Assembly: GCF_016462415.1 (NCBI RefSeq)
Contig: NZ_JAEMTF010000001.1
Coordinates: 44,338-108,337, forward strand
Direction: 5' to 3'
DNA: 64,000 bases
DNA from: Williamsia sp.
GTDB lineage: Bacteria; Actinomycetota; Actinomycetes; Mycobacteriales; Mycobacteriaceae
Made by a program: the position numbers and the translations under genes. The notes below the pieces were generated by a model. The model saw nothing but the letters and a program-made list of their open reading frames with translations, made no database searches and was not told the DNA's origin. This document shows positions 11,742 through 20,283 of this stretch, piece after piece; position 1 is the first letter of the stretch; every line of letters begins with the position of its first letter.

Positions 11742-12161
11742 GTGGCAGACGAACCGTTGTCCATCGGCACCGAGCCCTCGGGCCTCGACGCGACACTGGG
11801 TTTCGAATACCAGACGATGAGTGGCGACGGATCGATCGCCACCTTCGACGCGGGTTCGGTGCACCATCAGCCCTACGGGATCGTCCACGGCGGCACCTAT
11901 TGCGCGCTCGTCGAGTCGTTGGCCAGCGTGTCGGCTGCGATGTGGTTGCAGGAGAAGGGCCTTCCTCCCACGGTGGTCGGGGTCAACAACTCCACCGATT
12001 TCCTGAAGTCGGTGCGCTCGGGGGTCGTGACCGGTCGCGCCGTCCCGATCCATCGCGGTCGGTCGTCACAGCTGTGGCAGGTCGACGTGACCGACGCCGA
12101 CGGCCGGCTGCTGGCGCAGGGACGCGTCCGGCTGCAGAACCTCGACGCACGTCCGTCCTGA
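11742..12161 (+). CDS. PaaI-type hotdog-fold thioesterase (Rv1847-like)
   Basis: A 139-residue single hotdog domain. The helix start 'GIVHGGTYCALVES' carries the HGG motif of the PaaI/MenI thioesterase group, and the central strand 'VVGVNNSTDFLKSV' holds the family Asn-x-x-Asp region that serves catalysis in relatives. The likely reaction is hydrolysis of an acyl- or aroyl-CoA; the substrate is unknown (DHNA-CoA and phenylacetyl-CoA derivatives are known in the family). The GTG start at 11742 has an AAGGAG site 6 bases upstream. It corresponds to Rv1847. The aldolase gene follows after 7 bases, so they are probably cotranscribed. Confidence 0.85.
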   Translation: MADEPLSIGTEPSGLDATLGFEYQTMSGDGSIATFDAGSVHHQPYGIVHGGTYCALVESLASVSAAMWLQEKGLPPTVVGVNNSTDFLKSVRSGVVTGRAVPIHRGRSSQLWQVDVTDADGRLLAQGRVRLQNLDARPS

Positions 12162-12168
12162 CCAGCCG

Positions 12169-13431
12169 ATGACCGACGGTACGAACACCGCCGGCCTGCG
12201 CGCCCGCGCCCAGGCCCGCATGGATGACCTGTTGCGCGAGGTCGACGCCGAACTCGCCGCCGGATACCCGGATGCGCGGGCCGAGACCCAGCCTGTGCAC
12301 ACCGTCTATGTCTCCGCCGATTCGGTGAGCACCGCGACCGTCGCCGAATGGGGTTCGCGCGCACTGGACCTGGCCGAGTCGGTGCGACCGACGCTGGTCG
12401 AGCTGTCGTCGGAGCACGCCGTCGAGACCATGCTCGACCGTCTGCGGACCGCCCCGATCGAGGATCTGCGGATCGACCTCGAGGACGGATACGGCTGGCG
12501 CGACGACGCCGTCGAGGACCGCCACGCGCGGGCGGCGGGCGCCGTGTTGGCGCAGTGGAGCACGACGGGGTCGGGCCCGCGGCTGACCGCCGGCGTTCGC
12601 TGCAAGGGACTCGGACCCCACGAGCGCACTCGCGGGCTGCGCTCGATGGAGGCGGTTCTCGACGGTGCGGGCGGAGTGCCTGACGGGTTCGTCTTCACGG
12701 TCCCGAAGTTGCGCGCCGTGGCCCAGGTCGACGCGGTCATCGCTCTGTGCGAGGAGATCGAACGAGCACACGGACTCGCGCCCGAGACGGTGCGTTTCGA
12801 GTTGCAGATCGAGAGCCCGCAGGCGGTGGTCGGTGCCTCGGGTGCCGCGACCGTGGCGCAAGCCATCCATCGGTCGGGTCCACGTCTGAGCGGATTGCAT
12901 TACGGCACCTACGATTACAGCGCGGCCTGCGGGATCGTCTCGGCGTATCAGTCACTCGAGCACCCGGTCGCCGACCACGCCAAGGCGGTCATGCTCGCGT
13001 CCGCCGCGCAGACCGGCGTCTGGGTGTGCGACGGTTCCACGCAGATCGTCCCGACCGGTGACGTCGCGCAGGTCGACGCCGCCGTGCGACGGCACCACCG
13101 ACTCGTCCGCCGTTCGTTGGAGCGCGGTTTCTACCAGGGGTGGGACATGCACCCCGGGCACCTGGTCACGCGGTGGCTGGCGGTGCAGACGTTCTTCGCC
13201 GACGCCATGCCCGCCGCGACCGTGCGTCTGCAGCGCTACCTCGAGAGTGCCGTCGACGACGGTACCGGCGACGCGACGGACGGCGGTGTGCTGGACGAAC
13301 CGGCGACCGCGCGCGCACTGGCCGGGGTGCTGGTCCGCGGGTGGGGTGTGAACGCGTTCGATCCCGCGCACGTCGCGGCCATCGGACCGCTGTGTACACC
13401 CGAACGGGTCGTCCCGCTCGTCGGCGGCTGA
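12169..13431 (+). CDS. HpcH/HpaI/CitE-like aldolase superfamily protein (DUF6986 type)
   Basis: A 420-residue TIM-barrel protein. Acidic metal-binding motifs 'DLRIDLEDGYGW' and 'RFELQIESPQAVVG' are typical of the citrate-lyase-beta/malate-synthase-like superfamily, and 'GLHYGTYDYSAACG' and 'GWDMHPGHLVTRW' fit the DUF6986 branch as I remember it. The reaction is probably carbon-carbon cleavage or condensation on an oxo-acid or acyl-CoA; the substrate is unknown. This gene is absent from the same position in M. tuberculosis, where Rv1847 is followed directly by ureA. In other actinobacteria relatives occur near ureide catabolism genes (recollection), which would fit the urease operon 83 bases downstream. 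Confidence 0.7.
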   Translation: MTDGTNTAGLRARAQARMDDLLREVDAELAAGYPDARAETQPVHTVYVSADSVSTATVAEWGSRALDLAESVRPTLVELSSEHAVETMLDRLRTAPIEDLRIDLEDGYGWRDDAVEDRHARAAGAVLAQWSTTGSGPRLTAGVRCKGLGPHERTRGLRSMEAVLDGAGGVPDGFVFTVPKLRAVAQVDAVIALCEEIERAHGLAPETVRFELQIESPQAVVGASGAATVAQAIHRSGPRLSGLHYGTYDYSAACGIVSAYQSLEHPVADHAKAVMLASAAQTGVWVCDGSTQIVPTGDVAQVDAAVRRHHRLVRRSLERGFYQGWDMHPGHLVTRWLAVQTFFADAMPAATVRLQRYLESAVDDGTGDATDGGVLDEPATARALAGVLVRGWGVNAFDPAHVAAIGPLCTPERVVPLVGG

Positions 13432-13514
13432 GCTCTCGCACACCGCGCCGACCGGCGTGCTGCGTGGCACTATGAGATCGCCCATTCGACGGGTGCAGAA
13501 CGGAGGGAGGCGTC

Positions 13515-13817
13515 ATGCGACTGTCCCTGCACGAACAGGAACGGCTGATGATCTCGTATGCGGCCGAGCTCGCCCGGCGGCGTCAGGGGCGAGGTCTGCT
13601 GCTCAATCATCCTGAGGCCGTTGCCCTCATCGCCGATCACGTGCTCGAGGGCGCCCGCGACGGACGGTCGGTGGCCGAGTTGATGTCGACCGGTCGTGAG
13701 GTTCTCAGCCGCGCCGAGGTCATGTCCGGTGTGCCGGAGATGCTGCACGACGTCCAGGTCGAGGCGACCTTCCCCGACGGCACCAAACTGGTCACCGTCC
13801 ACGACCCGATCTCATGA
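13515..13817 (+). CDS. ureA: Urease subunit gamma
   Basis: Small structural subunit of nickel urease (urea to ammonia and CO2), 100 residues as usual. The N-terminus '[20 protein letters not shown]' and '[21 protein letters not shown]' are diagnostic. A strong GGAGGGAGG ribosome site precedes the ATG. It is the first gene of ureABCFGD. Its TGA overlaps the ureB ATG (ATGA), so gamma and beta subunits are made in coupled amounts. The 83-base gap upstream is where a urease promoter would lie; no operator was recognised. Confidence 0.98.
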   Translation: MRLSLHEQERLMISYAAELARRRQGRGLLLNHPEAVALIADHVLEGARDGRSVAELMSTGREVLSRAEVMSGVPEMLHDVQVEATFPDGTKLVTVHDPIS

Positions 13818-14158
13818 CCGCCGACGACGCCGATGCGGCGACCGCTGTGGTGATCCCCGGCGAGATCCTGTGTGCCGACGGTGAGATCGAGATCAACGCC
13901 GGCGCCGACGTCACCACCGTGTCCGTGGTGAACCGCGGGGATCGCCCGGTCCAGGTGGGCAGTCATTACCACTTCCCGCAGGCCAACGCCGCGCTCGATT
14001 TCCCGCGCGCCGAGGCGCACGGTCGACGTCTGAACATCCCGGCCGGTACCGCGGTGCGCTTCGAGCCGGGCATCGAGATGCAGGTCGAGCTCGTCCCCAT
14101 CGGCGGAGCCAGGGTGGTCCCCGGACTGTCGCTCGACCCCCCGGGAAAGTTGGACTGA
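13814..14158 (+). CDS. ureB: Urease subunit beta
   Basis: Structural beta subunit, 114 residues. The core '[18 protein letters not shown]', '[19 protein letters not shown]' and 'GTAVRFEPG' match the family. About a dozen extra residues precede the usual start at 'VIPGEI'. The start overlaps the end of ureA, and ureC starts one base after its stop. Confidence 0.98.
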   Translation: MTADDADAATAVVIPGEILCADGEIEINAGADVTTVSVVNRGDRPVQVGSHYHFPQANAALDFPRAEAHGRRLNIPAGTAVRFEPGIEMQVELVPIGGARVVPGLSLDPPGKLD

Positions 14159-14159
14159 C

Positions 14160-15881
14160 ATGGCCTCTCTCAGCAGAGCGCGATACGCGGAACTGTTCGG
14201 CCCCACCGTCGGCGACCGGATCCGGTTGGCCGACACCGACCTGGTGATCGAGGTGACCGAGGACCGGTGCGGCGGGCCGGGTCTGGCCGGCGAGGAAGCG
14301 GTGTTCGGCGGCGGCAAGGTCATCCGGGAGTCGATGGGCCAGTCGAGGGCGACCCGCGCCGAGGGCAGTCCCGACACCGTCATCACCGGGGTGGTGGTCC
14401 TGGACCACTGGGGGATCATCAAGGCCGATCTGGGGATCCGCGACGGTCGGATCGTCGCACTGGGCAAGGCGGGTAACCCCGACACGATGGACGGGGTCCA
14501 CCCACAGCTCGTGATCGGCCCGTCCACCGAGGTGATCGCGGGCAACGGCAAGATCGTCACGGCCGGCGGCATCGACTGTCACGTCCACTTCATCGCGCCG
14601 CAGATCATGGAAGAGGCGCTGGGCAACGGCATCACCACCATGATCGGCGGCGGCACCGGGCCGGCCGAGGGCAGCAAGGCGACCACCGTGACGCCGGGCG
14701 CCTGGCATCTGGCGTCGATGATGGCCGCCACCGATCACTGGCCGATGAACATCGTGCTGCTCGGCAAGGGCAACACGGTCGGTGTCGAGTCGATGCGCGA
14801 GCAGATCCTCGCCGGTGCATCCGGGTTCAAGGTGCACGAGGACTGGGGGAGCACGCCCGCGGCGATCGATGCCTCCCTGCGGGTGGCCGACGAGTTCGGG
14901 GTGCAGGTGGCCCTGCACTCCGACACCCTCAACGAGGCCGGATTCGTCGAGCAGACCATCGGCGCCATCGCCGGGCGCGGCATCCACGCCTACCACACCG
15001 AGGGTGCGGGCGGCGGGCACGCGCCCGACATCATCACCGTCGCAAGCCTTCCCAACATCCTGCCCAGTTCGACCAATCCCACCCGGCCGCACACCGTCAA
15101 CACCCTCGACGAGCACCTCGACATGCTGATGGTGTGTCACCACCTCAATCCCAGTGTCCCCGAGGACCTGGCGTTCGCCGAGAGTCGTATCCGGCCCTCG
15201 ACGATCGCCGCCGAGGACCTGCTGCACGATCTGGGTGCGATCTCGATGATCGGCTCCGACGCGCAGGCGATGGGGCGTGTCGGCGAGGTGGTCCTGCGCA
15301 CCTGGCAGACCGCGCATGTGATGAAGGGGCGGCGCGGGTCGCTCGCGGGCGACACCACCGCCGACAACAACCGCGCCCGCCGCTACATCGCGAAGTACAC
15401 GATCTGTCCGGCCATCGCGCACGGACTCGACGACGAGATCGGTTCGATCGAGGTGGGCAAGCTCGCCGACCTCGTGCTGTGGGAGCCGGCGTTCTTCGGT
15501 GTCCGTGCGCACGTGGTCGTCAAGGGCGGCGCCATCGCGTGGGCGGCGATGGGTGACGCGAACGCGTCCATCCCCACGCCGCAACCGGTGTTGCCGCGCC
15601 CCATGTTCGGCGCCGCCCCGCCGGTGGCCGCCGACACCTCACTGACGTTCGTCGCGCAGCAGGCCCTCGACAACGGCCTCGCCGACCGGGTCGGGATCCG
15701 ACGACGACTCGCGCCGGTCAAGAACGTCCGGGCCGTGGGCAAGAAGGACATGCCGCTCAACGACGCCCAACCCGAGATCGTGGTGGACCCGGACACCTTC
15801 ACCGTCCGGATCGACGGCGAGGTGTGGGCCGAGCAGCCCGCCACCTCACTGCCGATGGCCCAGCGATACTTCCTGTTCTGA
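14160..15881 (+). CDS. ureC: Urease subunit alpha (catalytic)
   Basis: Catalytic subunit, 573 residues, amidohydrolase fold. All visible active-site elements are present: nickel ligands in '[12 protein letters not shown]', the carbamylated lysine in '[10 protein letters not shown]', histidines in '[11 protein letters not shown]' and '[13 protein letters not shown]', the mobile flap '[20 protein letters not shown]' with its Cys-His pair, and the Asp ligand in '[11 protein letters not shown]'. The enzyme should be functional once nickel is loaded by UreFGD. It is the M. tuberculosis ureC (Rv1850) equivalent. The large antisense ORF over it (13911-15584) is a GC artefact. Confidence 0.99.
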   Translation: MASLSRARYAELFGPTVGDRIRLADTDLVIEVTEDRCGGPGLAGEEAVFGGGKVIRESMGQSRATRAEGSPDTVITGVVVLDHWGIIKADLGIRDGRIVALGKAGNPDTMDGVHPQLVIGPSTEVIAGNGKIVTAGGIDCHVHFIAPQIMEEALGNGITTMIGGGTGPAEGSKATTVTPGAWHLASMMAATDHWPMNIVLLGKGNTVGVESMREQILAGASGFKVHEDWGSTPAAIDASLRVADEFGVQVALHSDTLNEAGFVEQTIGAIAGRGIHAYHTEGAGGGHAPDIITVASLPNILPSSTNPTRPHTVNTLDEHLDMLMVCHHLNPSVPEDLAFAESRIRPSTIAAEDLLHDLGAISMIGSDAQAMGRVGEVVLRTWQTAHVMKGRRGSLAGDTTADNNRARRYIAKYTICPAIAHGLDDEIGSIEVGKLADLVLWEPAFFGVRAHVVVKGGAIAWAAMGDANASIPTPQPVLPRPMFGAAPPVAADTSLTFVAQQALDNGLADRVGIRRRLAPVKNVRAVGKKDMPLNDAQPEIVVDPDTFTVRIDGEVWAEQPATSLPMAQRYFLF

Positions 15882-15882
15882 G

Positions 15883-16551
15883 ATGTGCCCGTCCACAACA
15901 GATGTCGTCTCCGGCGACCACGCCCTGGCGATGATGCTCACCCTGGCCGATTCCCGGCTGCCGGTCGGTGGCCACGTCCACTCCGGTGGCGTCGAGCAGG
16001 CCATCGCCGACCGGGTGGTCGTCGACGCGGCCGGATTGCGTCGCTACCTCGAGCGGCGGATCGCCACCGGTGCTCTCGTGGCCGCGTCGATCGCCGCCGC
16101 GGTCGCCGACGGCCGACTGTCCGATGCGGTCGCGCAGCGCGAGACCGACGCCCGCACACCCTCGTCGGCGGCGCGCGCGGCGTCGCTGAGCCAGGGCCGG
16201 GGCATGGTCCGGCTGGCACGACGCCGCTGGCCGGATCACGACTTCTCCGACCACATCCCGCGATCGCACCTGCCCGTCATCGCGGGCCGGGTCGGGCGAC
16301 TGTGCGGCGTCTCCGGGCGGCGCACCGCGCTCGTGCAGGTCTACACCGCCATGACCGGTGCGGCGACCGCCGGGCAGCGGCTGCTCGCCCTTGATCCGGC
16401 CGACGTCGCGATCATCACGATGGACCTCGCACCCCTGTGTGAGGACATCGCCGAGGAGGCCGCGTCCGACCTGGCCGACCTCTCCGACCCCCTGTTCGAC
16501 GTACTCGCCGAACGCCACGAGCGACGCGGCATGCCGCTGTTCGCATCCTGA
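15883..16551 (+). CDS. ureF: Urease accessory protein UreF
   Basis: All-helical maturation factor that, with UreD and UreG, delivers nickel to apo-urease; 222 residues. The opening '[27 protein letters not shown]' region and the C-terminal acidic segment near '[15 protein letters not shown]' are characteristic. The start codon lies one base after the ureC stop. No ureE-type nickel metallochaperone is encoded in the cluster, as in M. tuberculosis. Confidence 0.93.
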   Translation: MCPSTTDVVSGDHALAMMLTLADSRLPVGGHVHSGGVEQAIADRVVVDAAGLRRYLERRIATGALVAASIAAAVADGRLSDAVAQRETDARTPSSAARAASLSQGRGMVRLARRRWPDHDFSDHIPRSHLPVIAGRVGRLCGVSGRRTALVQVYTAMTGAATAGQRLLALDPADVAIITMDLAPLCEDIAEEAASDLADLSDPLFDVLAERHERRGMPLFAS

Positions 16552-16574
16552 TCGACTATCCGAAAGACGGTGAC

Positions 16575-17264
16575 ATGCCCCCGCATCTGATCGACGGCGA
16601 ACCCCACTCGCACACCCACGACCGGCCACGCCGTGTCCGCCAACCCGGTGAGGCACTGCGCATCGGTATCGGCGGGCCCGTGGGGTCCGGCAAGACGGCC
16701 CTCGTCGCCGCGCTGTGTCGTCAACTGCGCGAGGAACTCTCGGTCGCGGTGCTGACCAACGACATCTACACGACCGAGGATGCCGACTTCCTACGGCGCA
16801 ACGCCGTCCTCCCCGACGAGCGGATCACCGCCGTACAGACCGGTGGGTGTCCGCACACCGCGATCCGCGACGACATCACCGCGAACCTCGACGCCATCGA
16901 CGACCTGGTCGCCGCCAACCCGCCGCTGGATCTGATCCTCGTGGAATCCGGCGGCGACAACCTCACCGCGACGTTCTCGACCGGCCTGATCGACGTCCAG
17001 ATCTTCGTCATCGACGTGGCCGGCGGCGACAAGGTCCCGCGCAAGGGCGGACCGGGCGTGACGTTCTCGGATCTGTTGGTGATCAACAAGACCGATCTCG
17101 CCCCGCTGGTCGGAGCCGACCTGACCGTGATGGCGACCGACGCCGCACGGGTCCGCGAGGGTCGGCCCACGGCGTTGATCTCGCTCACCGACGACCCCGC
17201 CGCGAGCGAGGTGCTGTCCTGGGTGCGTTCGGAGCTGGGCGCAGGGGTCAGCGCGCAGGCCTGA
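16575..17264 (+). CDS. ureG: Urease accessory GTPase UreG
   Basis: SIMIBI-class GTPase that powers nickel insertion; 229 residues. P-loop '[14 protein letters not shown]', nickel-binding Cys-Pro-His in '[13 protein letters not shown]', switch '[14 protein letters not shown]', and base-recognition 'VINKTDL' are all intact. The N-terminus has several histidines ('GEPHSHTHD'), which may store or pass on nickel and partly compensate for the missing UreE. It starts 23 bases after ureF, behind a weak ribosome site. Confidence 0.97.
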   Translation: MPPHLIDGEPHSHTHDRPRRVRQPGEALRIGIGGPVGSGKTALVAALCRQLREELSVAVLTNDIYTTEDADFLRRNAVLPDERITAVQTGGCPHTAIRDDITANLDAIDDLVAANPPLDLILVESGGDNLTATFSTGLIDVQIFVIDVAGGDKVPRKGGPGVTFSDLLVINKTDLAPLVGADLTVMATDAARVREGRPTALISLTDDPAASEVLSWVRSELGAGVSAQA

Positions 17265-17268
17265 GGGG

Positions 17269-17943
17269 ATGCGCACCGATGTGCACATCGTCGCCCGGGC
17301 GGGGCGATCGCCTCGGATCCGGGCGAGTGGCGGACTCGCCGTGCGCCAGACCGGACCCGATGCGCTGCACCTGATCTCCACGGCCGCGACACCGCTCGGT
17401 GGCGACCACGTCGACATCACCGTCGAGGTCGAGGAGGGCGCGCGCCTGCGGCTGAGCACGGTCGCCGCGACGATCGCGCTGCCGTCACGAACCGAGCGGA
17501 CATCGACCATGGACTGGACCGTCCTGGTCGGTCCCGGGGCGGACCTCGCGATCACCCCGATGCCGACGATCGTCGCCGCCGACGCCGACCTTGTGACCTC
17601 GACGACGGTCCACGCCGATCCGACATCGACGGTGCTGATCGACGAACGGGTGCAACTCGGTCGCCATGACGAGGACGGTGGCCGGTGGACGGGTCGGTTG
17701 TACGTCGACCTGGCCACCGAACCCGCCCTGCGGCACCGGCTCGTACTCGACTCCGCCGACACCCCGGGGGCCGTCGACCAGCGTGCGCTTCTCAGCGCCT
17801 TCCGCTACCCCGACCCGGTTCCGGCCGCGGTGTCGGCACGCACGGTCGCGGCCCGACTGCGGCTCGCATGCGGCGGATCGCTGACCACGGTGGTGGGCCG
17901 GTCACTGACCGAGACCGACGAGGCGCTCGCCGGTCTCGGTTGA
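17269..17943 (+). CDS. ureD: Urease accessory protein UreD (UreH)
   Basis: Beta-rich scaffold of the urease activation complex; 224 residues, short for the family but normal for mycobacteria-type UreD. 'GGDHVDITVEVEEGARLRLSTV' and 'DERVQLGRHDEDGGRWTGRL' are recognisable. It starts 4 bases after the ureG stop and ends the urease operon. The convergent ndh gene begins its stop 10 bases further on, with no clear hairpin between. Confidence 0.9.
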   Translation: MRTDVHIVARAGRSPRIRASGGLAVRQTGPDALHLISTAATPLGGDHVDITVEVEEGARLRLSTVAATIALPSRTERTSTMDWTVLVGPGADLAITPMPTIVAADADLVTSTTVHADPTSTVLIDERVQLGRHDEDGGRWTGRLYVDLATEPALRHRLVLDSADTPGAVDQRALLSAFRYPDPVPAAVSARTVAARLRLACGGSLTTVVGRSLTETDEALAGLG

Positions 17944-17953
17944 CGGGGGTGGA

Positions 17954-19483
17954 TCAACCAGCGTCGGCGCTCTGCTTCGACTTGGTGTCGTTGTCCTCGG
18001 CGGCCTTCGTGTCCGTGGTGCCCTGCGCGGCGGCGGTCGTCTCACCGGACGGGGTGGACGTGGCCGCGGGAGGTGTCGGGTTGGTAGCCGCCGGGATACC
18101 CGATGTCTCGCCGGCCTTGTTCTCCGACTCGAGGTGGTGCAGATGATCCATGGCGGTCCGTGCGTACACCTGCTGCTCGGTGACCGTAAGCTGCGAGCGG
18201 CTCCGGGTGGTGAACGACACCGTCCAGTCGATGATCGTGCTGAGGCGACTGCGGAACCCGACGATGTAGACCAGGTGCAGTGCCAGCCACCCGAGCCATG
18301 CGAAGAAGCCCTCGGTCTCGAAACGCTTGGATGTGAACGGGATCGGAACGCTCATCACGGCGCTGAAACGTGAGACCGTCGCCATCGAGCCCTTGTCGTG
18401 GTACTTGAACGGACTGCGTTCCTCGGGCTTCTGACCCGACAGGCTCGCCTTGATCGCATCCGCCGCGTAGCGACCGCCCTGGATGGCGCCCTGCGCCATA
18501 CCGGGGACGTCGTCGATCGACATCATGTCGCCGACGACGAACACGTTCGGGTGGCCCGGGATGGACAGGTCCGGCTGCACCTTCACCCGACCGGCACGGT
18601 CGAGTTCGACGCCGCTCTGCTCGGCGAGCTGCTTGCCCAGCGGGCTGGCGGCCACACCGGCCGACCACACCTTGCACTGCGACTCGATGCGACGGGTCGT
18701 CCCGTCCTTGTCCTTGACGGTCAGACCGTTGTAGTCGAGGTCGACGACCATCGCGTTCAGCTGGATCTCGACGCCCATCCCCTCGAGGCGTTTGGCGGCC
18801 TTGGTGCCGAGCTTCTCGCCCATCGGCGGCAGCACGGCGGGCGCGGCGTCGAGCAGGATCACGCGTGCGCTCGTCGGGTCGATGTTGCGGAAGGTGTCCT
18901 TGAGCGTCTTGTCGGACATCTCGGCGATCTGCCCGGCCAGCTCGACACCGGTGGGACCGGCCCCGACCACGACGAAGGTGAGCAGCCGCGCGCGCTCATC
19001 GGGGTCCTCGGACAGCTCGGCCTGCTCGAACGCGCCGAGGATGCGGCCGCGCAACTCGAGTGCGTCGTCGATCGTCTTCATGCCGGGCGCGAACTCCGCG
19101 AACTGGTCGTTGCCGAAGTACGACTGGGCGGCACCCGCGGCGATGATCAGGCTGTCGAACGGTGTCTCGGTGATGCGGGTCAGCAGTCGCGAGCGGACGA
19201 CCTTGCTCTCGAGGTCGATCGACTCGACGTCGCCGAGGAGGACCTGTGCGTTGTCCTGGTTCCGCAGGATCACCCGGGTGGCCGGGGCGATCTCGCCCTC
19301 CGACACGATCCCCGTCGCGACCTGGTAGAGCATGGGCTGGAAAAGATGATGGGTGGTGCGCGCGATCAAGGTCACATCGACGTCGGCCTTCTTCAGCCGT
19401 TGGGTGCCGAACAACCCGCCGAATCCCGATCCGATGACCACCACGCGATGGGGGTGCTGTCCATCAAGCCGATTCAGGCCCAT
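17954..19483 (-). CDS. ndh: Type II NADH dehydrogenase (non-proton-pumping)
   Basis: Single-subunit respiratory NADH:menaquinone oxidoreductase on the inner face of the membrane. It has two Rossmann motifs, FAD-binding 'VVVIGSGFGGLFGTQRL' near the N-terminus and NADH-binding 'FVVVGAGPTGVELAGQI' at about residue 170, plus an FAD loop 'FVVGDMMSIDDVPG'. Amphipathic or hydrophobic segments near 'WLGWLALHLVYIVGFR' should dock it on the membrane. At 509 residues it is about 45 longer than M. tuberculosis Ndh (Rv1854c); the excess is a Thr/Ala/Pro-rich, charged C-terminal tail, probably disordered. Confidence 0.96.
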   Translation of the reverse strand: MGLNRLDGQHPHRVVVIGSGFGGLFGTQRLKKADVDVTLIARTTHHLFQPMLYQVATGIVSEGEIAPATRVILRNQDNAQVLLGDVESIDLESKVVRSRLLTRITETPFDSLIIAAGAAQSYFGNDQFAEFAPGMKTIDDALELRGRILGAFEQAELSEDPDERARLLTFVVVGAGPTGVELAGQIAEMSDKTLKDTFRNIDPTSARVILLDAAPAVLPPMGEKLGTKAAKRLEGMGVEIQLNAMVVDLDYNGLTVKDKDGTTRRIESQCKVWSAGVAASPLGKQLAEQSGVELDRAGRVKVQPDLSIPGHPNVFVVGDMMSIDDVPGMAQGAIQGGRYAADAIKASLSGQKPEERSPFKYHDKGSMATVSRFSAVMSVPIPFTSKRFETEGFFAWLGWLALHLVYIVGFRSRLSTIIDWTVSFTTRSRSQLTVTEQQVYARTAMDHLHHLESENKAGETSGIPAATNPTPPAATSTPSGETTAAAQGTTDTKAAEDNDTKSKQSADAG

Positions 19484-19610
19484 GGGCTTCTCCTGTCTGT
19501 GGTCGTGGAGTGCGTCTGCAGGCCGGTCTCAGGTCGAGTTCACGCCCGCTCGGCCTCAACGGTAGTCAATCGAGTCGATTCGCACGCGCCCACGGTGGAC
19601 ACCACGTCGT

Positions 19611-19626
19611 CGGCCCCCGGGGGCCG
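19611..19626 (-). terminator. GC palindrome downstream of the CGNR gene
   Basis: CGGCCCCCGGGGGCCG is a perfect 16-base palindrome about 24 bases beyond the stop of the CGNR regulator and within the ndh leader region. As RNA it could fold as a 6-bp stem. No T tract follows, so a terminator role is only possible. Confidence 0.3.
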
Positions 19627-19649
19627 GTACGGACGCATCCGTCACCACG

Positions 19650-20198
19650 TCAGCCCGTGGCCTGCGATCGACGTCGGCGGTAGGCGGCCACGTTGGCTCG
19701 GTTACCGCAGTTGCGATGGGAGCAGAACCGACGAGATCGGTTGCGCGACATGTCGATCAGCACCGAATCGCAGTCCGGCGCCGCGCACAGTGTGAGCCGA
19801 TCGAATTCGTCGGCGCGGATCAGGTCGATCAGGGCCATCGCGGTCTCGGCGCCGATGCGGTCGGCGAGCGGATCGGCGGAATCGGTGACGTGGATGTGCC
19901 AGTCGCTCGAGTCGTGGCGGGTCAGGAACGGCACGGCGCCGCATTCACGCAGGATCGCGTTGACCTCCGATGCCGCGTCGTTGCGCCCGATCTGCCAGAA
20001 ATGCGCGAGTCGGTCCCGCATCGCCCGGACCGACCCCAGTTCCTCGTCGGTGCCGTCACGGCGGCCGGTGTAGCCGTGTTCATCGAGGAAGGCGGTGAGG
20101 TCGGCGGGGTCGGCGAGGGTGTCCTGCGCATTGCGACCGGAGTTGACCAGCGCGACGACCGCGACCAACGCCGGTTCTGTGTCATGAGTGAAACGCAC
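19650..20198 (-). CDS. ABATE/CGNR zinc-finger transcriptional regulator
   Basis: A 182-residue regulator of the CGNR family. The N-terminal stress-response-like (ABATE) domain covers about residues 1-125. The C-terminal zinc finger has C-x4-C in 'LCAAPDCDSV' and 'FCSHRNCGNRANVAAYRRR', including the naming CGNR motif and the basic DNA-contact tail. Start is the GTG at 20198 behind a GGAG site. It is divergent from the EamA exporter with an 85-base shared promoter region containing a small palindrome, so direct control of the exporter is the obvious guess. Confidence 0.9.
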   Translation of the reverse strand: MRFTHDTEPALVAVVALVNSGRNAQDTLADPADLTAFLDEHGYTGRRDGTDEELGSVRAMRDRLAHFWQIGRNDAASEVNAILRECGAVPFLTRHDSSDWHIHVTDSADPLADRIGAETAMALIDLIRADEFDRLTLCAAPDCDSVLIDMSRNRSRRFCSHRNCGNRANVAAYRRRRSQATG

Positions 20199-20223
20199 CT
20201 TGACTCCTGACTCACGATGACGT

Positions 20224-20236
20224 CTGCTGTAAGCAG
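20224..20236. promoter_or_regulatory. Palindrome between CGNR regulator and EamA exporter
   Basis: CTGCT-GTA-AGCAG, a perfect 5-bp inverted repeat with 3-base centre, about 26 bases upstream of the regulator start and 48 bases before the exporter start. It could be the operator of the CGNR protein. Confidence 0.35.
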
Positions 20237-20283
20237 TCTAAGTCACTGACACCTCTTACATCCGATATCGAACGGGGACCCTC

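Noticed and set aside
13911-15584. 557-residue ORF antisense to ureB/ureC
   Set aside because: Shadow of a highly conserved urease gene; no recognisable domain.
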